From: Synechococcus elongatus PCC 11801
GTDB lineage: Bacteria > Cyanobacteriota > Cyanobacteriia > Synechococcales > Synechococcaceae
Assembly (NCBI RefSeq): GCF_003846445.2
Contig: NZ_CP030139.2
Coordinates: 1,054,001 to 1,118,000 of the forward strand
Direction of reading: 5' to 3'
DNA: 64,000 bases
Below are positions 38,334 through 47,767 of this stretch, piece after piece; position 1 is the first letter of the stretch, and every line of letters starts with the position of its first letter. The position numbers and the translations under genes were made by a program. The notes under the pieces are model-generated. The model was not told the DNA's origin. It was given only the letters and a program-made list of their open reading frames with translations, and made no database searches.

Positions 38334-39101
38334 ATGCTGCAGCAATTGATTGCTTGGACGCTTGTTTTGGTGCTGGGAATCAGTAGTGCTGCCCAAGCCT
38401 CAACACTGGAAGAGCTGTACCAAGTGGCGATGGAAGCCAGCTATCGCGGCGAATTTGTCAAAGCGGAGCAACTCTGGAGCGAGGCGATCGCGATCGCCCC
38501 AGACAATGCTGCTCTCTGGAGCAACCGCGGCAATGTGCGAGTCAGCCAGAACCATTTGCAAGAGGCGATCGCCGATTACGACGAATCGGTTCGGCTAGCC
38601 CCAACGGCGCCTGACCCCTACCTGAATCGCGGCACGGCTTGGGAAGGATTGCGGGAATGGGACAAGGCGATCGCAGACTATGAGCAGGTGTTGCAACTTG
38701 CACCCGAAGATGCTGCTGCTCACAACAATCTGGGCAATGTGCGATCGAGTCTGGGTGAGTATGAGCAGGCCCTTGCCGAGTTTGAAACGGCAAGTCGATT
38801 GGCACCGGGCTTTGCTTTTGCCTCCGCCAATGTCGCCCTGACGTTATTCCAGCTCGATCGCGTGCCAGAAGCACTGCAACGGATGCGATCGCTGGTGCGC
38901 AAGTATCCGAACTTTGCTGACATGCGAGCCGCTCTAACAGCAGTACTTTGGCAGGAGGGTCAGCGCGGTGAAGCCGAAAGCAACTGGGTCGCGGTCATGG
39001 GACTCGATTCCCGCTATCGAGATCTGACCTGGGTGCGCCAAATTCGCCGTTGGCCACCCGCTGCAGTCACTGCCCTTGAGCAGTTCCTTGCCTTGCAATA
39101 G
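38334..39101 (+). CDS. Secreted TPR-repeat protein
   Basis: 255 residues from ATG 38334, which starts a proper signal peptide (QQLIAWTLVLVLGISSAAQA). At least four tetratricopeptide repeats run from about residue 25 to 170: AEQLWSEAIAIAPDNAALWSN, AIADYDESVRLAPTAPDPYLN, AIADYEQVLQLAPEDAAAHNN and ALAEFETASRLAPGFAFA (each given as a repeat unit). TPR proteins are scaffolds; exported cyanobacterial ones often help photosystem assembly. No partner is evident. Confidence 0.85.
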   Translation: MLQQLIAWTLVLVLGISSAAQASTLEELYQVAMEASYRGEFVKAEQLWSEAIAIAPDNAALWSNRGNVRVSQNHLQEAIADYDESVRLAPTAPDPYLNRGTAWEGLREWDKAIADYEQVLQLAPEDAAAHNNLGNVRSSLGEYEQALAEFETASRLAPGFAFASANVALTLFQLDRVPEALQRMRSLVRKYPNFADMRAALTAVLWQEGQRGEAESNWVAVMGLDSRYRDLTWVRQIRRWPPAAVTALEQFLALQ

Positions 39102-39151
39102 AAGCAAGAATGCCAAGATAGAAAAGCTGATCCTCAGTCCGGCGATCGCCG

Positions 39152-40351
39152 TTGCTAGTCTGCCCTGTGCTTGATCGAATTCGTGAGGTTACGACGCGTC
39201 TTGAACCGCGTCTTTTAGAAATTCGCCGCCATCTCCATGCCCACCCCGAGTTAAGCGGCCATGAACACCAAACCGCTGCCTATGTCGCCGGTGTTCTTTC
39301 GTCTTGTGGCCTACAAGTCCGCGAGGGGGTTGGGCGTACTGGGGTTGTGGGGGATTTAATTGGGTCCGGCCGCGATCGTCGCTGTTTGGCACTGCGTACC
39401 GATATGGACGCCCTGCCAATTGAGGAGCAAACCAATCTCCCCTTTGCCTCTCGTCAGCAGGGCATCATGCACGCCTGTGGACACGATCTCCACACGACCT
39501 TAGGCTTGGGAGCTGCAATGGTTCTGAGCGAGCTAGGTGAGCCACTGCCCGGAACTGTTCGCTGGCTGTTTCAGCCCGCTGAAGAAATTGCCCAAGGTGC
39601 CCGCTGGATGGTAGAAGCCCAAGCCCTTGAAGGCGTCGATGCCATTCTGGGTGTGCATGTCTTCCCCTCGATTCCTGCCGGCACAATTGGCATTCGCTAT
39701 GGAGCGCTAACAGCTGCTGCGGACGATCTGGAAATCGTCATCCAGGGAGAATCAGGACATGGAGCCCGTCCCCACGAAGCAAAGGATGCGATTTGGATCG
39801 CCGCGCAGATTATTACGATGCTGCAGCAGGCGATTAGCCGCACACAAAACCCTCTACGGCCAGTGGTCTTAACCATTGGGCAAATTCAAGGAGGTCGTGC
39901 TGCCAATGTGATTGCCGATCGCGTCCGACTCCTCGGCACCGTCCGATCGCTTCACCCTGAAACCCATGCAGGCTTACCTGACTGGATCGAAAGCATTATT
40001 GCCAGTATTTGTAAAACCTACGATGCTCACTACGAATTTCACTATCGTCGTGGGGTTCCATCCGTGCAAAACGATGAAGCCCTGACCCGTTTGGTTGAGG
40101 CAGCAGCGATCGAGGCATGGGGAAATGCTGCAGTTGAACAAATTCCTGAACCGTCTTTAGGAGCTGAAGATTTCTCAGTCTATTTAGAGCAAGTTCCAGG
40201 CATGATGTTTCGTCTTGGCGTGGGCTATCCAGATCGACACAACCCACCGCTCCATCATCCGCAATTTGAGATTGATGAACGGGCTTTAACCGTTGGCGTT
40301 GTGACATTAGCTCACAGTATTTGGCGTTATTGGCAACCAGGATCTCACTGA
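39152..40351 (+). CDS. M20-family amidohydrolase
   Basis: 399 residues from TTG 39152; GTG 39167 would give 394 residues and is equally possible. Metal-site motifs: RRHLHAHPELSGHE, RTDMDALPIEEQTNLPFAS, MHACGHDLHTT, the catalytic Glu in FQPAEEIAQGARWM, and HNPPLHHPQFEIDE. The family includes N-acyl-amino-acid, hippurate and IAA-conjugate hydrolases. The physiological substrate is unknown. A terminator shared with the cyAbrB gene follows. Confidence 0.9.
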   Translation: MLVCPVLDRIREVTTRLEPRLLEIRRHLHAHPELSGHEHQTAAYVAGVLSSCGLQVREGVGRTGVVGDLIGSGRDRRCLALRTDMDALPIEEQTNLPFASRQQGIMHACGHDLHTTLGLGAAMVLSELGEPLPGTVRWLFQPAEEIAQGARWMVEAQALEGVDAILGVHVFPSIPAGTIGIRYGALTAAADDLEIVIQGESGHGARPHEAKDAIWIAAQIITMLQQAISRTQNPLRPVVLTIGQIQGGRAANVIADRVRLLGTVRSLHPETHAGLPDWIESIIASICKTYDAHYEFHYRRGVPSVQNDEALTRLVEAAAIEAWGNAAVEQIPEPSLGAEDFSVYLEQVPGMMFRLGVGYPDRHNPPLHHPQFEIDERALTVGVVTLAHSIWRYWQPGSH

Positions 40352-40456
40352 CGGCGATCTCCAGCAGGCATCTCATCCTCTTTCCCTGAGAAATGCTGAG
40401 ATTAGCGAGTCACTTTGCAAAAAGGACTGACGCAACCCAACATTTCCACAAGACAA

Positions 40457-40483
40457 AAGCCTCCCCAAAACTTGGAGAGGCTT
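40457..40483. terminator. Bidirectional terminator between amidohydrolase and cyAbrB genes
   Basis: AAGCCTC pairs with GAGGCTT, with an inner CCAA/TTGG helix. On the minus strand it is followed by TTTGTC and ends the cyAbrB transcript; on the + strand by CTTG. Confidence 0.8.
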
Positions 40484-40541
40484 CTTGCCATCGCTATGGA
40501 TGAATAGCCACTAACTCAGTTGCTGTCTGAGTCGCAGTTGC

Positions 40542-40919
40542 TTATTCTTCAGACTCGTCGTCGCTGCCGTTGACAGGGACAAGACGAATTTGACGACGAC
40601 CCAACTTGATTTCAAACTCGTCGCCGACCTGTAGGTTCAGCTGCTTGGTGTAAGCTGATCCAATCAAGAGATTACCGTTGCTCTGCACACGAACAGTGTA
40701 GCTAGGGTGACGACCCTTGCGCGGAGCTGCTTCATCAAAAGCAACGCCTTTGGAAGCTAGGAGAGCTTCATAGAACGCCGTAAAGTTAATGCGTTCGCGG
40801 CCAGTTTTGGTAATTGAGTAGTAACCGCAGGCTTTTGCCGTTTCTGAACGACTGGCGTTACCAAGTTCTTTCAGTCGTGATAGCAATGCTTTACCGGTCA
40901 GTGGCGTGATTGATGTCAT
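40542..40919 (-). CDS. cyAbrB transcriptional regulator
   Basis: 125 residues. The cyanobacterial N-terminal part (PLTGKALLSRLKELGN, ETAKACGYYS, NFTAFYEALL) precedes a C-terminal AbrB-like DNA-binding domain (NLLIGSAYTKQLNLQVGDEFEIKLGRRQI). cyAbrB proteins regulate carbon/nitrogen balance, hydrogenase and inorganic-carbon genes and are partly nucleoid-like. Two paralogues are usual; I lean to the cyAbrB2 branch but cannot settle it. It is monocistronic with its own terminator. Confidence 0.92.
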   Translation of the reverse strand: MTSITPLTGKALLSRLKELGNASRSETAKACGYYSITKTGRERINFTAFYEALLASKGVAFDEAAPRKGRHPSYTVRVQSNGNLLIGSAYTKQLNLQVGDEFEIKLGRRQIRLVPVNGSDDESEE

Positions 40920-41641
40920 TTCGACATTTTGTGATTCTCAACTAAAATCAATCTATCACAGCAATCATCACAAATGGAAATACCGAATTAATTATCCTCC
41001 TTACAAATGGGAGTACTTTCTCAGACCTCCACGGAACTCTTTTCAGCGATCGCCACTGATCGGCTCTCGGGTTACCAGTCTCTAGCCCGAAGAAATCAAC
41101 AGTTTTGAGAGTAGGTGGCCGGCAGAAATGATGAGGTTGAGAAAATGGTAGGGGAGCGTCTCGACTGATACAGGCTGAGGCGTATTCATCGCCTTAACAA
41201 CACAGCTAGCCTTGGTATTATCGACAAAGAATCAGTAAAGACCCTTGCAGGATCTCCAGATCAGCCAGTTCAGTTAGCCGTCAAAATCTTCTGAAGCTGA
41301 CCAGTTTATATCAACAGCCTGGCCGGGCTTGCAGTAGGTGATAAGCGAAGAGAGCAGTAAAAACATAAGTATTAAAGGACAATCGCCAGAATTGTAGAGC
41401 GATCGCATCCGTTCTCTAGAATAGGCCGTCCTAGCGTGGTATCTCACAGAGTCGACGTGTGATTCCCCATCGTCATAACCGGCATTCAGCGACTTTTGAG
41501 TCAGCGCCCGTGGCTTGATCAACCAGCATTCCAGATACTCTAAAAGTATAAAACCGCTGAGTTGCTTCCAGAAAAGAACTCAGCGGTCGCTTGACTGCTG
41601 CTGCCAGAAGATACCTCAGTATCGACTGACTACGTCACTGA
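40920..41641. other. Long gap without a clear gene
   Basis: 722 bases. HIP1 octamers occur at 41047 and near 41400. The minus-strand frame 41274-41522 could encode an 82-residue or, from an internal ATG, a 44-residue protein with one hydrophobic stretch (PLILMFLLLSSLITY), but there is no family match or ribosome binding site. The right end holds the terminator of the DUF3747 gene. The upstream part (about 40930-41030) is A/T-rich and likely carries the cyAbrB promoter. Confidence 0.4.
41553..41587 (-). terminator. Terminator of the DUF3747 gene
   Basis: An 11-bp perfect stem (ACCGCTGAGTT / AACTCAGCGGT) with a 13-base loop. On the minus strand it is followed by TTTATACTTTT. Confidence 0.9.
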
Positions 41642-42400
41642 TCAGGGCTGAGGCGGATTTGCCGGGCGTAGAGGCCGAAGAGGGGTCAGTCGAGGCGGAG
41701 TCAAGGCTGGCGTCTGACTAGCACTGGGGAGTGGCCGAGGAGTCACAGGTTGCTGCAAGGAAGAAGGTGATGGATTGACCGGTGAGCTCACACTAGGCGG
41801 AGTAACTGCCGCACTGGGTCTAGGTTGTGCTCCTTGCAAGGCCATACCTGGCGGCACTTGATCGGTCACGAGGTAAATATGGCCGAGAGGGGTCCCACTA
41901 AAAGTACGACGCCCCAACCGCCAACCCGGCTGAAGTTCTAACTTGGCAAAGCCAGAGGACTCTCCATTGGCTTTCGCAATCACCAGTTCAGGACCACTGC
42001 GGAAAGCCTGACCGACCAACAGCATTTGTCCATTACGACGAACGATACTGAGGCGATAGTTCAGCCCCAGGTCAACACCAGCAATTCGTAGCGAGTAGCC
42101 GTTACTGTCAATCTTGCGATCGCAAATTCCCGAAAAGTTGAACGATAGTAGCAGCGGGTCAATACGCGTGGGCGTCTCAGGAATCACAGACCAGCAGGGC
42201 CGAGTGTTTTTGACTTGCTCAATGATTAACAGCTGGTGGCGACTGCCGTTGCCGATCGGTGAAGCAACCAAGACAAACTTGCTTTGATCAACTTCAATTT
42301 GCCCAAATTGAGAGGCTCGTGCCTGAGGTGCTAGGGGTAAGAAGCTTGTCAGCAGGGTGCCGGCTAGCGCCGCTAGGGGCAAGAAGAAAAGATTTCGCAT
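41642..42400 (-). CDS. Secreted DUF3747-type protein with Pro-rich tail
   Basis: 252 residues from ATG 42400, which gives a signal peptide (RNLFFLPLAALAGTLLTSF with a PQARA cleavage site); the longer frame adds 17 poorly conserved residues. The domain core has FGQIEVDQSKFVLVASPIG, QLLIIEQV, CWSVIPE and FSGICDRKIDSNGYSLR, matching cyanobacterial DUF3747. From about 190 the chain is Pro/Ser/Thr/Leu-rich with PLRPLRPANPPQP at the end, likely a cell-wall-spanning or disordered tail. Function unknown. Confidence 0.85.
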   Translation of the reverse strand: MRNLFFLPLAALAGTLLTSFLPLAPQARASQFGQIEVDQSKFVLVASPIGNGSRHQLLIIEQVKNTRPCWSVIPETPTRIDPLLLSFNFSGICDRKIDSNGYSLRIAGVDLGLNYRLSIVRRNGQMLLVGQAFRSGPELVIAKANGESSGFAKLELQPGWRLGRRTFSGTPLGHIYLVTDQVPPGMALQGAQPRPSAAVTPPSVSSPVNPSPSSLQQPVTPRPLPSASQTPALTPPRLTPLRPLRPANPPQP

Positions 42401-42531
42401 GGATGCCTCGTATTGCACAAGCACGGAACGACAGAAAACAACAGGCAGCAACTACATCAATTGGCTCAGGGACGGGGCAAACAATGGCAAGTTCCACGAC
42501 CAGTTGCAGAAGTGTCTGTGACCAGATGGGC

Positions 42532-42735
42532 TCAAGGCTGAGCAGCACGAACAGCGGCTAAAAAGGAACCGATCGCGATTGGAATGCTGAGGCCGAGGAT
42601 ACTACCAGTCACGAGAGATCCAAGTTGGGGAGCCCCTGAGGTCAGTTCAAACACAGACCCAACGGCTGCGATCGCAGCGATACAGGACAGACCGAGAAAT
42701 AGGGAGCTTTTGGGAGTACCAACCATCGAACGCAT
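42532..42735 (-). CDS. Small two-span membrane protein
   Basis: 67 residues from ATG 42735, or 64 from ATG 42726. Two hydrophobic spans (SLFLGLSCIAAIAAVGSVF and LGSLVTGSILGLSIPIAIGS) are joined by a short ELTSGAPQ loop. It lies between the peptide deformylase gene and the DUF3747 gene, all on the minus strand. I do not recognise the family. The regular two-helix pattern and sensible spacing support a real gene. Confidence 0.55.
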   Translation of the reverse strand: MRSMVGTPKSSLFLGLSCIAAIAAVGSVFELTSGAPQLGSLVTGSILGLSIPIAIGSFLAAVRAAQP

Positions 42736-42814
42736 CCGGCACTAGGCATTTGCGCTTGCAGGATAGCAGGCTCGCCTCCAGACATCTAGTCCCAGTTTGC
42801 GGAAGAGAACGGCT

Positions 42815-43393
42815 CTAGCGTGACTGCGTGACAGGGCGAACAGCCTGGACGGCAAACCCCTTTTTGTCGAGGGCCTCGTTCAGCTCCAGACGGTTTTCGA
42901 CGCGATCGACAAAGAGAACGCCGTTGAGGTGATCCATCTCATGTTGGATACAGCGCGCGAGCAAACCATCAGCCACCAAGCGTTGGGGGCGACCGTTCTC
43001 ATCCTTGTAGGAAACCTCAACGATTTCTGGCCGCTCTACGTCCAGATAGACGCCGGGAATACTCAAGCAGCCTTCTTGGCACTGCTCTAAATCACCGCTA
43101 GTGCGCTCGATTTTGGGATTGATCAAGACGAGGGGGGGAGCTTGCTCGTCCTCCGGCTCTAGATCAATCACGATCAATTGTTTGTGGATACCCACTTGAG
43201 GGGCAGCCAAGCCAATACCGTCGGCGCTATACATGGTCTGCAGCATCTGCCGAATCGTTTGCCGCAGTTCGTCGTCAATTCGGCTGATGCGTTTGGCCGG
43301 TTGCCGCAGGACGCGATCGCCGAGATAGTGCAAGTCAAGCGGAGGCTTCGCCAGTTTCTTCTTGGCAACTTGAATGGCGACAGCAGCGGTCAT
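42815..43393 (-). CDS. def: Peptide deformylase
   Basis: 192 residues. All three family motifs are present: GIGLAAPQVG, EGCLSIPG (metal-ligand Cys) and QHEMDHLNG (HExxH). It removes the N-formyl group from nascent proteins in the cytosol using Fe2+ or another divalent metal. The N-terminus carries about 15 extra residues (VAIQVAKKKLAKPP) before LDLHYLGDRVLRQ, as seen in cyanobacterial type 1B enzymes. It is divergent from the AI-2E transporter gene. Confidence 0.97.
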   Translation of the reverse strand: MTAAVAIQVAKKKLAKPPLDLHYLGDRVLRQPAKRISRIDDELRQTIRQMLQTMYSADGIGLAAPQVGIHKQLIVIDLEPEDEQAPPLVLINPKIERTSGDLEQCQEGCLSIPGVYLDVERPEIVEVSYKDENGRPQRLVADGLLARCIQHEMDHLNGVLFVDRVENRLELNEALDKKGFAVQAVRPVTQSR

Positions 43394-43509
43394 AACTCTT
43401 ACATCAGCGGCTTGCTCAATCTTAACGAAGCGATCGCAATTCAGATGAACCGCTCTTTAAAGTCGCAGCCAACGATCGTTAAAATCGGCCCATTCCTCCT
43501 TGAATTTGC

Positions 43510-44595
43510 ATGATCGCTGATTGGCGTACTTGGCCAGCGGTTGTCCGATGGCTGCTGATCGCACCATTGGTCGCTCTCAATTTTTGGCTCCTACAGCAGT
43601 TGCTGAATTGGCTGCAACCGTTGACCAATATGGTCTTAGTGGCGGCCTTGGTGGCGTTCATTCTCGACTTGCCCGTGCGCTGGTTGGTTCAACGCCGCCT
43701 ACCGCGATCGCTGGCTCTGTTGATGGTCCTAGGCGTTGGCATTCTGTTGATCACGGCTTTAGTCACTTGGCTATTGCCCAGACTCTTGGCTGAAGTCAAT
43801 GTGTTGACGCAGTCGCTACCCCATTGGTACGACGCAGCCAAATTGGAAGTTTTGCAGTTCGAAGCTTGGACGCTGTCCATTAATTTGCCCCTGGATTGGG
43901 TCAGCTTCTTTCAGCGAGCGGTGACGGAAATCACTGACCTTGCTGAGACGCTCAGCACACAGCTTTTGAGCTTCACCCTAGAGTTTTTTGACGGAGCGCT
44001 CAATTTCCTAATTACAGTAGTGTTGACGCTCTTCCTATTGGTCTATGGCGAGGAAGTCAGCGGGACGGTCCTGAGTCGTCTGCCTGCCCCTTGGCGCGAT
44101 CGCCTGGCGAGTGGTTTGCGCCAAAAGTTCCAAGCCTTTCTGGGTGGTGAGCTGATCATTGCCAGCCTTTATAGTGTGCTGCTGCTCATCGCCTTCAGTC
44201 TGCTCAAAATCCCCTTTTCCTTACTCCTGGCCTTGACACTGGGCATCGGCAGTCTTGTCCCCTTTGTTGACATCCTGCTAGTCATCAGCCTGTCCGTCGT
44301 TCTTTTGTTTCAAGACCCGGCGATCGCGGCCAAGCTGTTCACTACCGTCTTTCTGCTTGGGCAAATCAATGACAACTTGATTGAGCCCCGCTTGATGGGC
44401 CAAATCATCGGCCTCAATCCGGTCTGGATCCTTCTCTCAGTGCTGCTGGGTCTCAAGGTTTTTGGCGTTGTTGGCCTCTTTATCGCCGTGCCGTTAGCCA
44501 GTCTGGCTAGTGATTGGGTCAACGACTGGACATCAGCATCTGCTTTCACGCCAAGAGCCCAGGATGCGGCTGTTTCCGGGGTAAAACTGCCCTGA
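43510..44595 (+). CDS. AI-2E family transporter (YdiK/PerM type)
   Basis: 361 residues with about eight membrane helices; typical segments are VAALVAFILDLPVRWLVQRRLPR near residue 50, a central amphipathic region (110-160), and GQINDNLIEPRLMGQIIGLNPVWILLSVLLG near 280. The family includes the AI-2 exporter TqsA and Na+/H+ antiporter-like members. S. elongatus is not known to me to use AI-2, so the substrate is open. gmd follows 70 bases later. Confidence 0.9.
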   Translation: MIADWRTWPAVVRWLLIAPLVALNFWLLQQLLNWLQPLTNMVLVAALVAFILDLPVRWLVQRRLPRSLALLMVLGVGILLITALVTWLLPRLLAEVNVLTQSLPHWYDAAKLEVLQFEAWTLSINLPLDWVSFFQRAVTEITDLAETLSTQLLSFTLEFFDGALNFLITVVLTLFLLVYGEEVSGTVLSRLPAPWRDRLASGLRQKFQAFLGGELIIASLYSVLLLIAFSLLKIPFSLLLALTLGIGSLVPFVDILLVISLSVVLLFQDPAIAAKLFTTVFLLGQINDNLIEPRLMGQIIGLNPVWILLSVLLGLKVFGVVGLFIAVPLASLASDWVNDWTSASAFTPRAQDAAVSGVKLP

Positions 44596-44665
44596 TCATT
44601 GACCGCAGCGCAGCGCGATCGCTGCTAAATTACAGCGAGCTGTTCTTGCACCCTATTGCTCTGCC

Positions 44666-45757
44666 ATGACTCGAAAACGTGCCCTCATCACTGGTGTCAC
44701 TGGTCAGGATGGGGCCTATCTAGCAGAGCTTCTCCTCAAAAAAGGCTATGAGGTTCATGGCATCAAACGCCGAGCCTCGCTATTCAACACCGATCGCATT
44801 GATCACCTTTACGAAGATCCCCACGTTGATGATCGGCGCTTCATTCTCCACTACGGTGATCTGACTGATTCCACCAATCTGATCCGGATTGTCCAGCAGG
44901 TTCAACCCCACGAAATCTATAACCTTGGGGCCCAGAGCCATGTTCAGGTGTCCTTTGACAGTCCTGAATACACGGCTAATGCTGATGGCCTCGGTACTCT
45001 GCGGATTCTTGAAGCCATTCGGATCCTCGGACTGGAGCAGCAGACCCGTTTCTATCAGGCTTCAACGTCAGAGCTTTACGGCAAAGTTCAAGAGATTCCT
45101 CAAACTGAGACAACGCCGTTCTATCCCCGTAGTCCCTACGCGGTTGCCAAGCTCTACGCCTACTGGATTACCGTTAACTATCGCGAAGCCTATGGGCTCT
45201 ATGCCTGCAATGGGATTCTCTTCAATCACGAGTCGCCGCTGCGCGGGGAAACGTTTGTTACTCGCAAAATCACTCGTGCCCTCGCCCGCATCAAACTGGG
45301 GCTACAGGACTGCCTCTACCTTGGCAATCTAGACGCTAAGCGAGACTGGGGGCATGCCCGCGACTATGTCGAAATGCAGTGGTTGATGCTGCAGCAAGAG
45401 CAACCTGATGACTATGTAATCGCCACCGGTGTCCAGTATTCTGTGCGCCAGTTTGTAGAAACCGCAGCGGCAGAAGTCGGACTCGCGATCGCGTGGGAAG
45501 GCAGTGGGGTCGAGGAAAAGGGCATCAATCCAGCTACGGGTCAGGCGATCGTGGCGATCGATCCCCGTTACTTCCGGCCCACTGAAGTGGAGACACTGCT
45601 CGGTGATCCCTCTAAGGCGAAGCAGCAGTTGGGTTGGGAACCTCGCATCAGTTTTGAGCAGCTTGTGCGCGAGATGATGCAGGAGGATCTGCAGCTTGCA
45701 GAACGTGATGCCCTAATCAAAAAAGCGGGCTACAAGGCCTTCGACTACTTCGAGTGA
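44666..45757 (+). CDS. gmd: GDP-mannose 4,6-dehydratase
   Basis: 363 residues, extended SDR. NADP-binding [16 protein letters not shown] (9-24), [15 protein letters not shown], catalytic STSELYGK and [10 protein letters not shown] (YxxxK), and [16 protein letters not shown]. It converts GDP-mannose to GDP-4-keto-6-deoxymannose, precursor of GDP-fucose, GDP-rhamnose or perosamine for surface glycans. The usual partner epimerase/reductase (fcl or rmd) is not adjacent. Confidence 0.96.
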   Translation: MTRKRALITGVTGQDGAYLAELLLKKGYEVHGIKRRASLFNTDRIDHLYEDPHVDDRRFILHYGDLTDSTNLIRIVQQVQPHEIYNLGAQSHVQVSFDSPEYTANADGLGTLRILEAIRILGLEQQTRFYQASTSELYGKVQEIPQTETTPFYPRSPYAVAKLYAYWITVNYREAYGLYACNGILFNHESPLRGETFVTRKITRALARIKLGLQDCLYLGNLDAKRDWGHARDYVEMQWLMLQQEQPDDYVIATGVQYSVRQFVETAAAEVGLAIAWEGSGVEEKGINPATGQAIVAIDPRYFRPTEVETLLGDPSKAKQQLGWEPRISFEQLVREMMQEDLQLAERDALIKKAGYKAFDYFE

Positions 45758-45900
45758 AGCCCGATCGCGGGAGAACTCGAAGGGCGATCGCACTGAGCTC
45801 GCTCGAATGAACAGTTTTTTGAATCCTCTGGATAGCAACTTCCAATCTTGAAAATCCGCAAAAGTGCTCAGTTTGGCGGGGTGGGCGATCGGCCTGCAGA

Positions 45901-45906
45901 TATACT
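45901..45906 (+). promoter_or_regulatory. -10 element of the ndhAIGE operon
   Basis: TATACT lies about 90 bases before the ndhA start. A matching -35 box at 17 bases is weak. It is the best promoter candidate in the 237-base gap between gmd and ndhA. Confidence 0.4.
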
Positions 45907-45994
45907 GAGCAACAGTCACAAAAGCCTGTTTGATCTTGCGACAGCAGCGATTAACAGCGATGCGTGACCCATGATCAGCAGCAGTGGAGTAGCC

Positions 45995-47113
45995 ATGGAC
46001 AGAGGGATCGACCTCCAAGGCACATTCATTCAATCTCTGGAAGCCTTGGGGCTCTCTCCGGGCCTTGCCAAGCTTCTTTGGATGCCCTTGCCCATGTTGC
46101 TGATGATCATCGCGGCAACAGTCGGGGTGCTTGTCACCGTTTGGCTAGAGCGTAAAATCTCTGCTGCGGTGCAGCAACGGATTGGCCCTGAGTATGCCGG
46201 CCCGCTAGGGGTTCTGCAATCAGCGGCGGATGGTCTGAAATTGATCTTGAAGGAAGACATCATTCCAGCCAAAGCCGATGCCTTCCTGTTCACGATTGGT
46301 CCAGCGCTGGTTGTTATCCCTGTCTTCTTGTCTTACCTGATCGTCCCCTTTGGGCAAGAACTGATCATTACGAACGTCGGAGCTGGCGTTTTTCTCTGGA
46401 TTGCGCTCTCCAGTATTCAGCCGATTGGCTTGTTGATGTCGGGCTATGCCTCGAACAATAAGTACTCGCTCTTGGGTGGCTTGCGGGCGGCAGCGCAGTC
46501 GATTAGCTACGAGATTCCGCTAGCTCTCGCAGTGCTGGCGGTAGTGATGATGTCCAATTCGCTGAGCACGATCGATATCGTCGATCAGCAGTCGGGCTAC
46601 GGCATTTTGGGATGGAACATCTGGCGGCAACCGGTGGGTTTCATCATCTTCTGGATCGCAGCGCTGGCAGAGTGTGAGCGCTTGCCCTTTGACTTGCCAG
46701 AAGCCGAAGAAGAGTTGGTCGCTGGCTATCAAACCGAATATGCCGGCATGAAGTTCGCCCTCTTCTACGTTGGTTCCTACGTCAACCTGATTCTCTCGGC
46801 CCTGCTGGTTTCCATTCTCTATTTGGGCGGATGGGAGTTCCCGATTCCCCTCGATCGCCTTGCAGGCTGGATTGGTGTGGATCCTGCAAATCCGATTCTG
46901 CAGATCACGACAGCGGCGCTGGGGATTACGATGACTGTCCTCAAGGCTTATCTGCTGGTGTTCACGGCGATTCTGCTGCGCTGGACGGTTCCACGGGTGC
47001 GGATTGACCAACTCCTCGATCTGGGCTGGAAGTTCCTACTCCCGATCTCGCTGGTGAATCTGCTAGTGACTGCAGCGTTGAAACTAACCTTCCCTGTCGC
47101 CTTTGGTGGTTAG
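45995..47113 (+). CDS. ndhA: NAD(P)H-quinone oxidoreductase subunit 1
   Basis: 372 residues from ATG 45995 ([13 protein letters not shown]), exactly the cyanobacterial family length; an ATG eight codons upstream is less likely. Eight membrane helices, with [21 protein letters not shown] and the [25 protein letters not shown] quinone-site loop (about 225-250, cut here to its known limits). It forms the plastoquinone chamber of NDH-1. First gene of the ndhA-ndhI-ndhG-ndhE operon, with gaps of 42, 3 and 18 bases. Confidence 0.97.
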   Translation: MDRGIDLQGTFIQSLEALGLSPGLAKLLWMPLPMLLMIIAATVGVLVTVWLERKISAAVQQRIGPEYAGPLGVLQSAADGLKLILKEDIIPAKADAFLFTIGPALVVIPVFLSYLIVPFGQELIITNVGAGVFLWIALSSIQPIGLLMSGYASNNKYSLLGGLRAAAQSISYEIPLALAVLAVVMMSNSLSTIDIVDQQSGYGILGWNIWRQPVGFIIFWIAALAECERLPFDLPEAEEELVAGYQTEYAGMKFALFYVGSYVNLILSALLVSILYLGGWEFPIPLDRLAGWIGVDPANPILQITTAALGITMTVLKAYLLVFTAILLRWTVPRVRIDQLLDLGWKFLLPISLVNLLVTAALKLTFPVAFGG

Positions 47114-47155
47114 TGCGTCTTGGTCTTCTCTTGAGGTTTCTGAAGGAACACGATC

Positions 47156-47764
47156 ATGCTGAAATTTCTGAAGCAAGTCGGAGACTACGCCAAGGAAAGT
47201 CTCCAGGCGGCCAAGGCGATCGGCCAGGGTTTGGGGGTCACCTTTGACCACATGCAGCGGCGTCCGGTGACGGTGCAGTATCCCTACGAAAAGCTGATTC
47301 CGTCGGAGCGCTATCGCGGCCGGATTCACTACGAATTCGATAAGTGCATTGCCTGCGAAGTCTGTGTACGGGTCTGCCCGATTAACCTGCCGGTAGTGGA
47401 CTGGGTCTACAACAAAGAGACGAAGAAGAAAGACCTCAAGAACTACAGCATCGACTTTGGGGCTTGCATCTTCTGTGGCAACTGCGTCGAGTACTGCCCA
47501 ACCAACTGCCTATCGATGACCGAGGAGTATGAACTAGCGACCTACGATCGCCATGAGCTGAACTACGACAACGTTGCCTTGGGTCGTCTGCCCTACAAAG
47601 TGACGGATGATCCGATGGTGACGCCCTTCCGCGAATTCGCTTACCTGCCGAAAGGTGAGTACGACCCCCACGTGGTGGCGGACGATCGTCCACGGGCGGG
47701 TCAGCGTCCCGAAGAACTCGTCGATCAGTACAAGCAGGCTGCTGCCGCTACCGAGGAGAACTAA
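47156..47764 (+). CDS. ndhI: NAD(P)H-quinone oxidoreductase subunit I
   Basis: 202 residues. Two [4Fe-4S] motifs: [12 protein letters not shown] and [12 protein letters not shown]. The start [20 protein letters not shown] and the [17 protein letters not shown] stretch are typical. It is the electron-transfer subunit carrying clusters N6a and N6b on the connecting arm of NDH-1. Its maturation needs CRR6, whose probable gene lies at 59443-59928. ndhG starts three bases after its stop. Confidence 0.97.
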   Translation: MLKFLKQVGDYAKESLQAAKAIGQGLGVTFDHMQRRPVTVQYPYEKLIPSERYRGRIHYEFDKCIACEVCVRVCPINLPVVDWVYNKETKKKDLKNYSIDFGACIFCGNCVEYCPTNCLSMTEEYELATYDRHELNYDNVALGRLPYKVTDDPMVTPFREFAYLPKGEYDPHVVADDRPRAGQRPEELVDQYKQAAAATEEN

Positions 47765-47767
47765 ACC

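Noticed and set aside
41274-41522. 82-residue minus-strand frame as a transposase remnant
   Set aside because: The GYDDGE segment loosely recalls transposase motifs, but there is no DDE arrangement, no terminal repeat and no second fragment.
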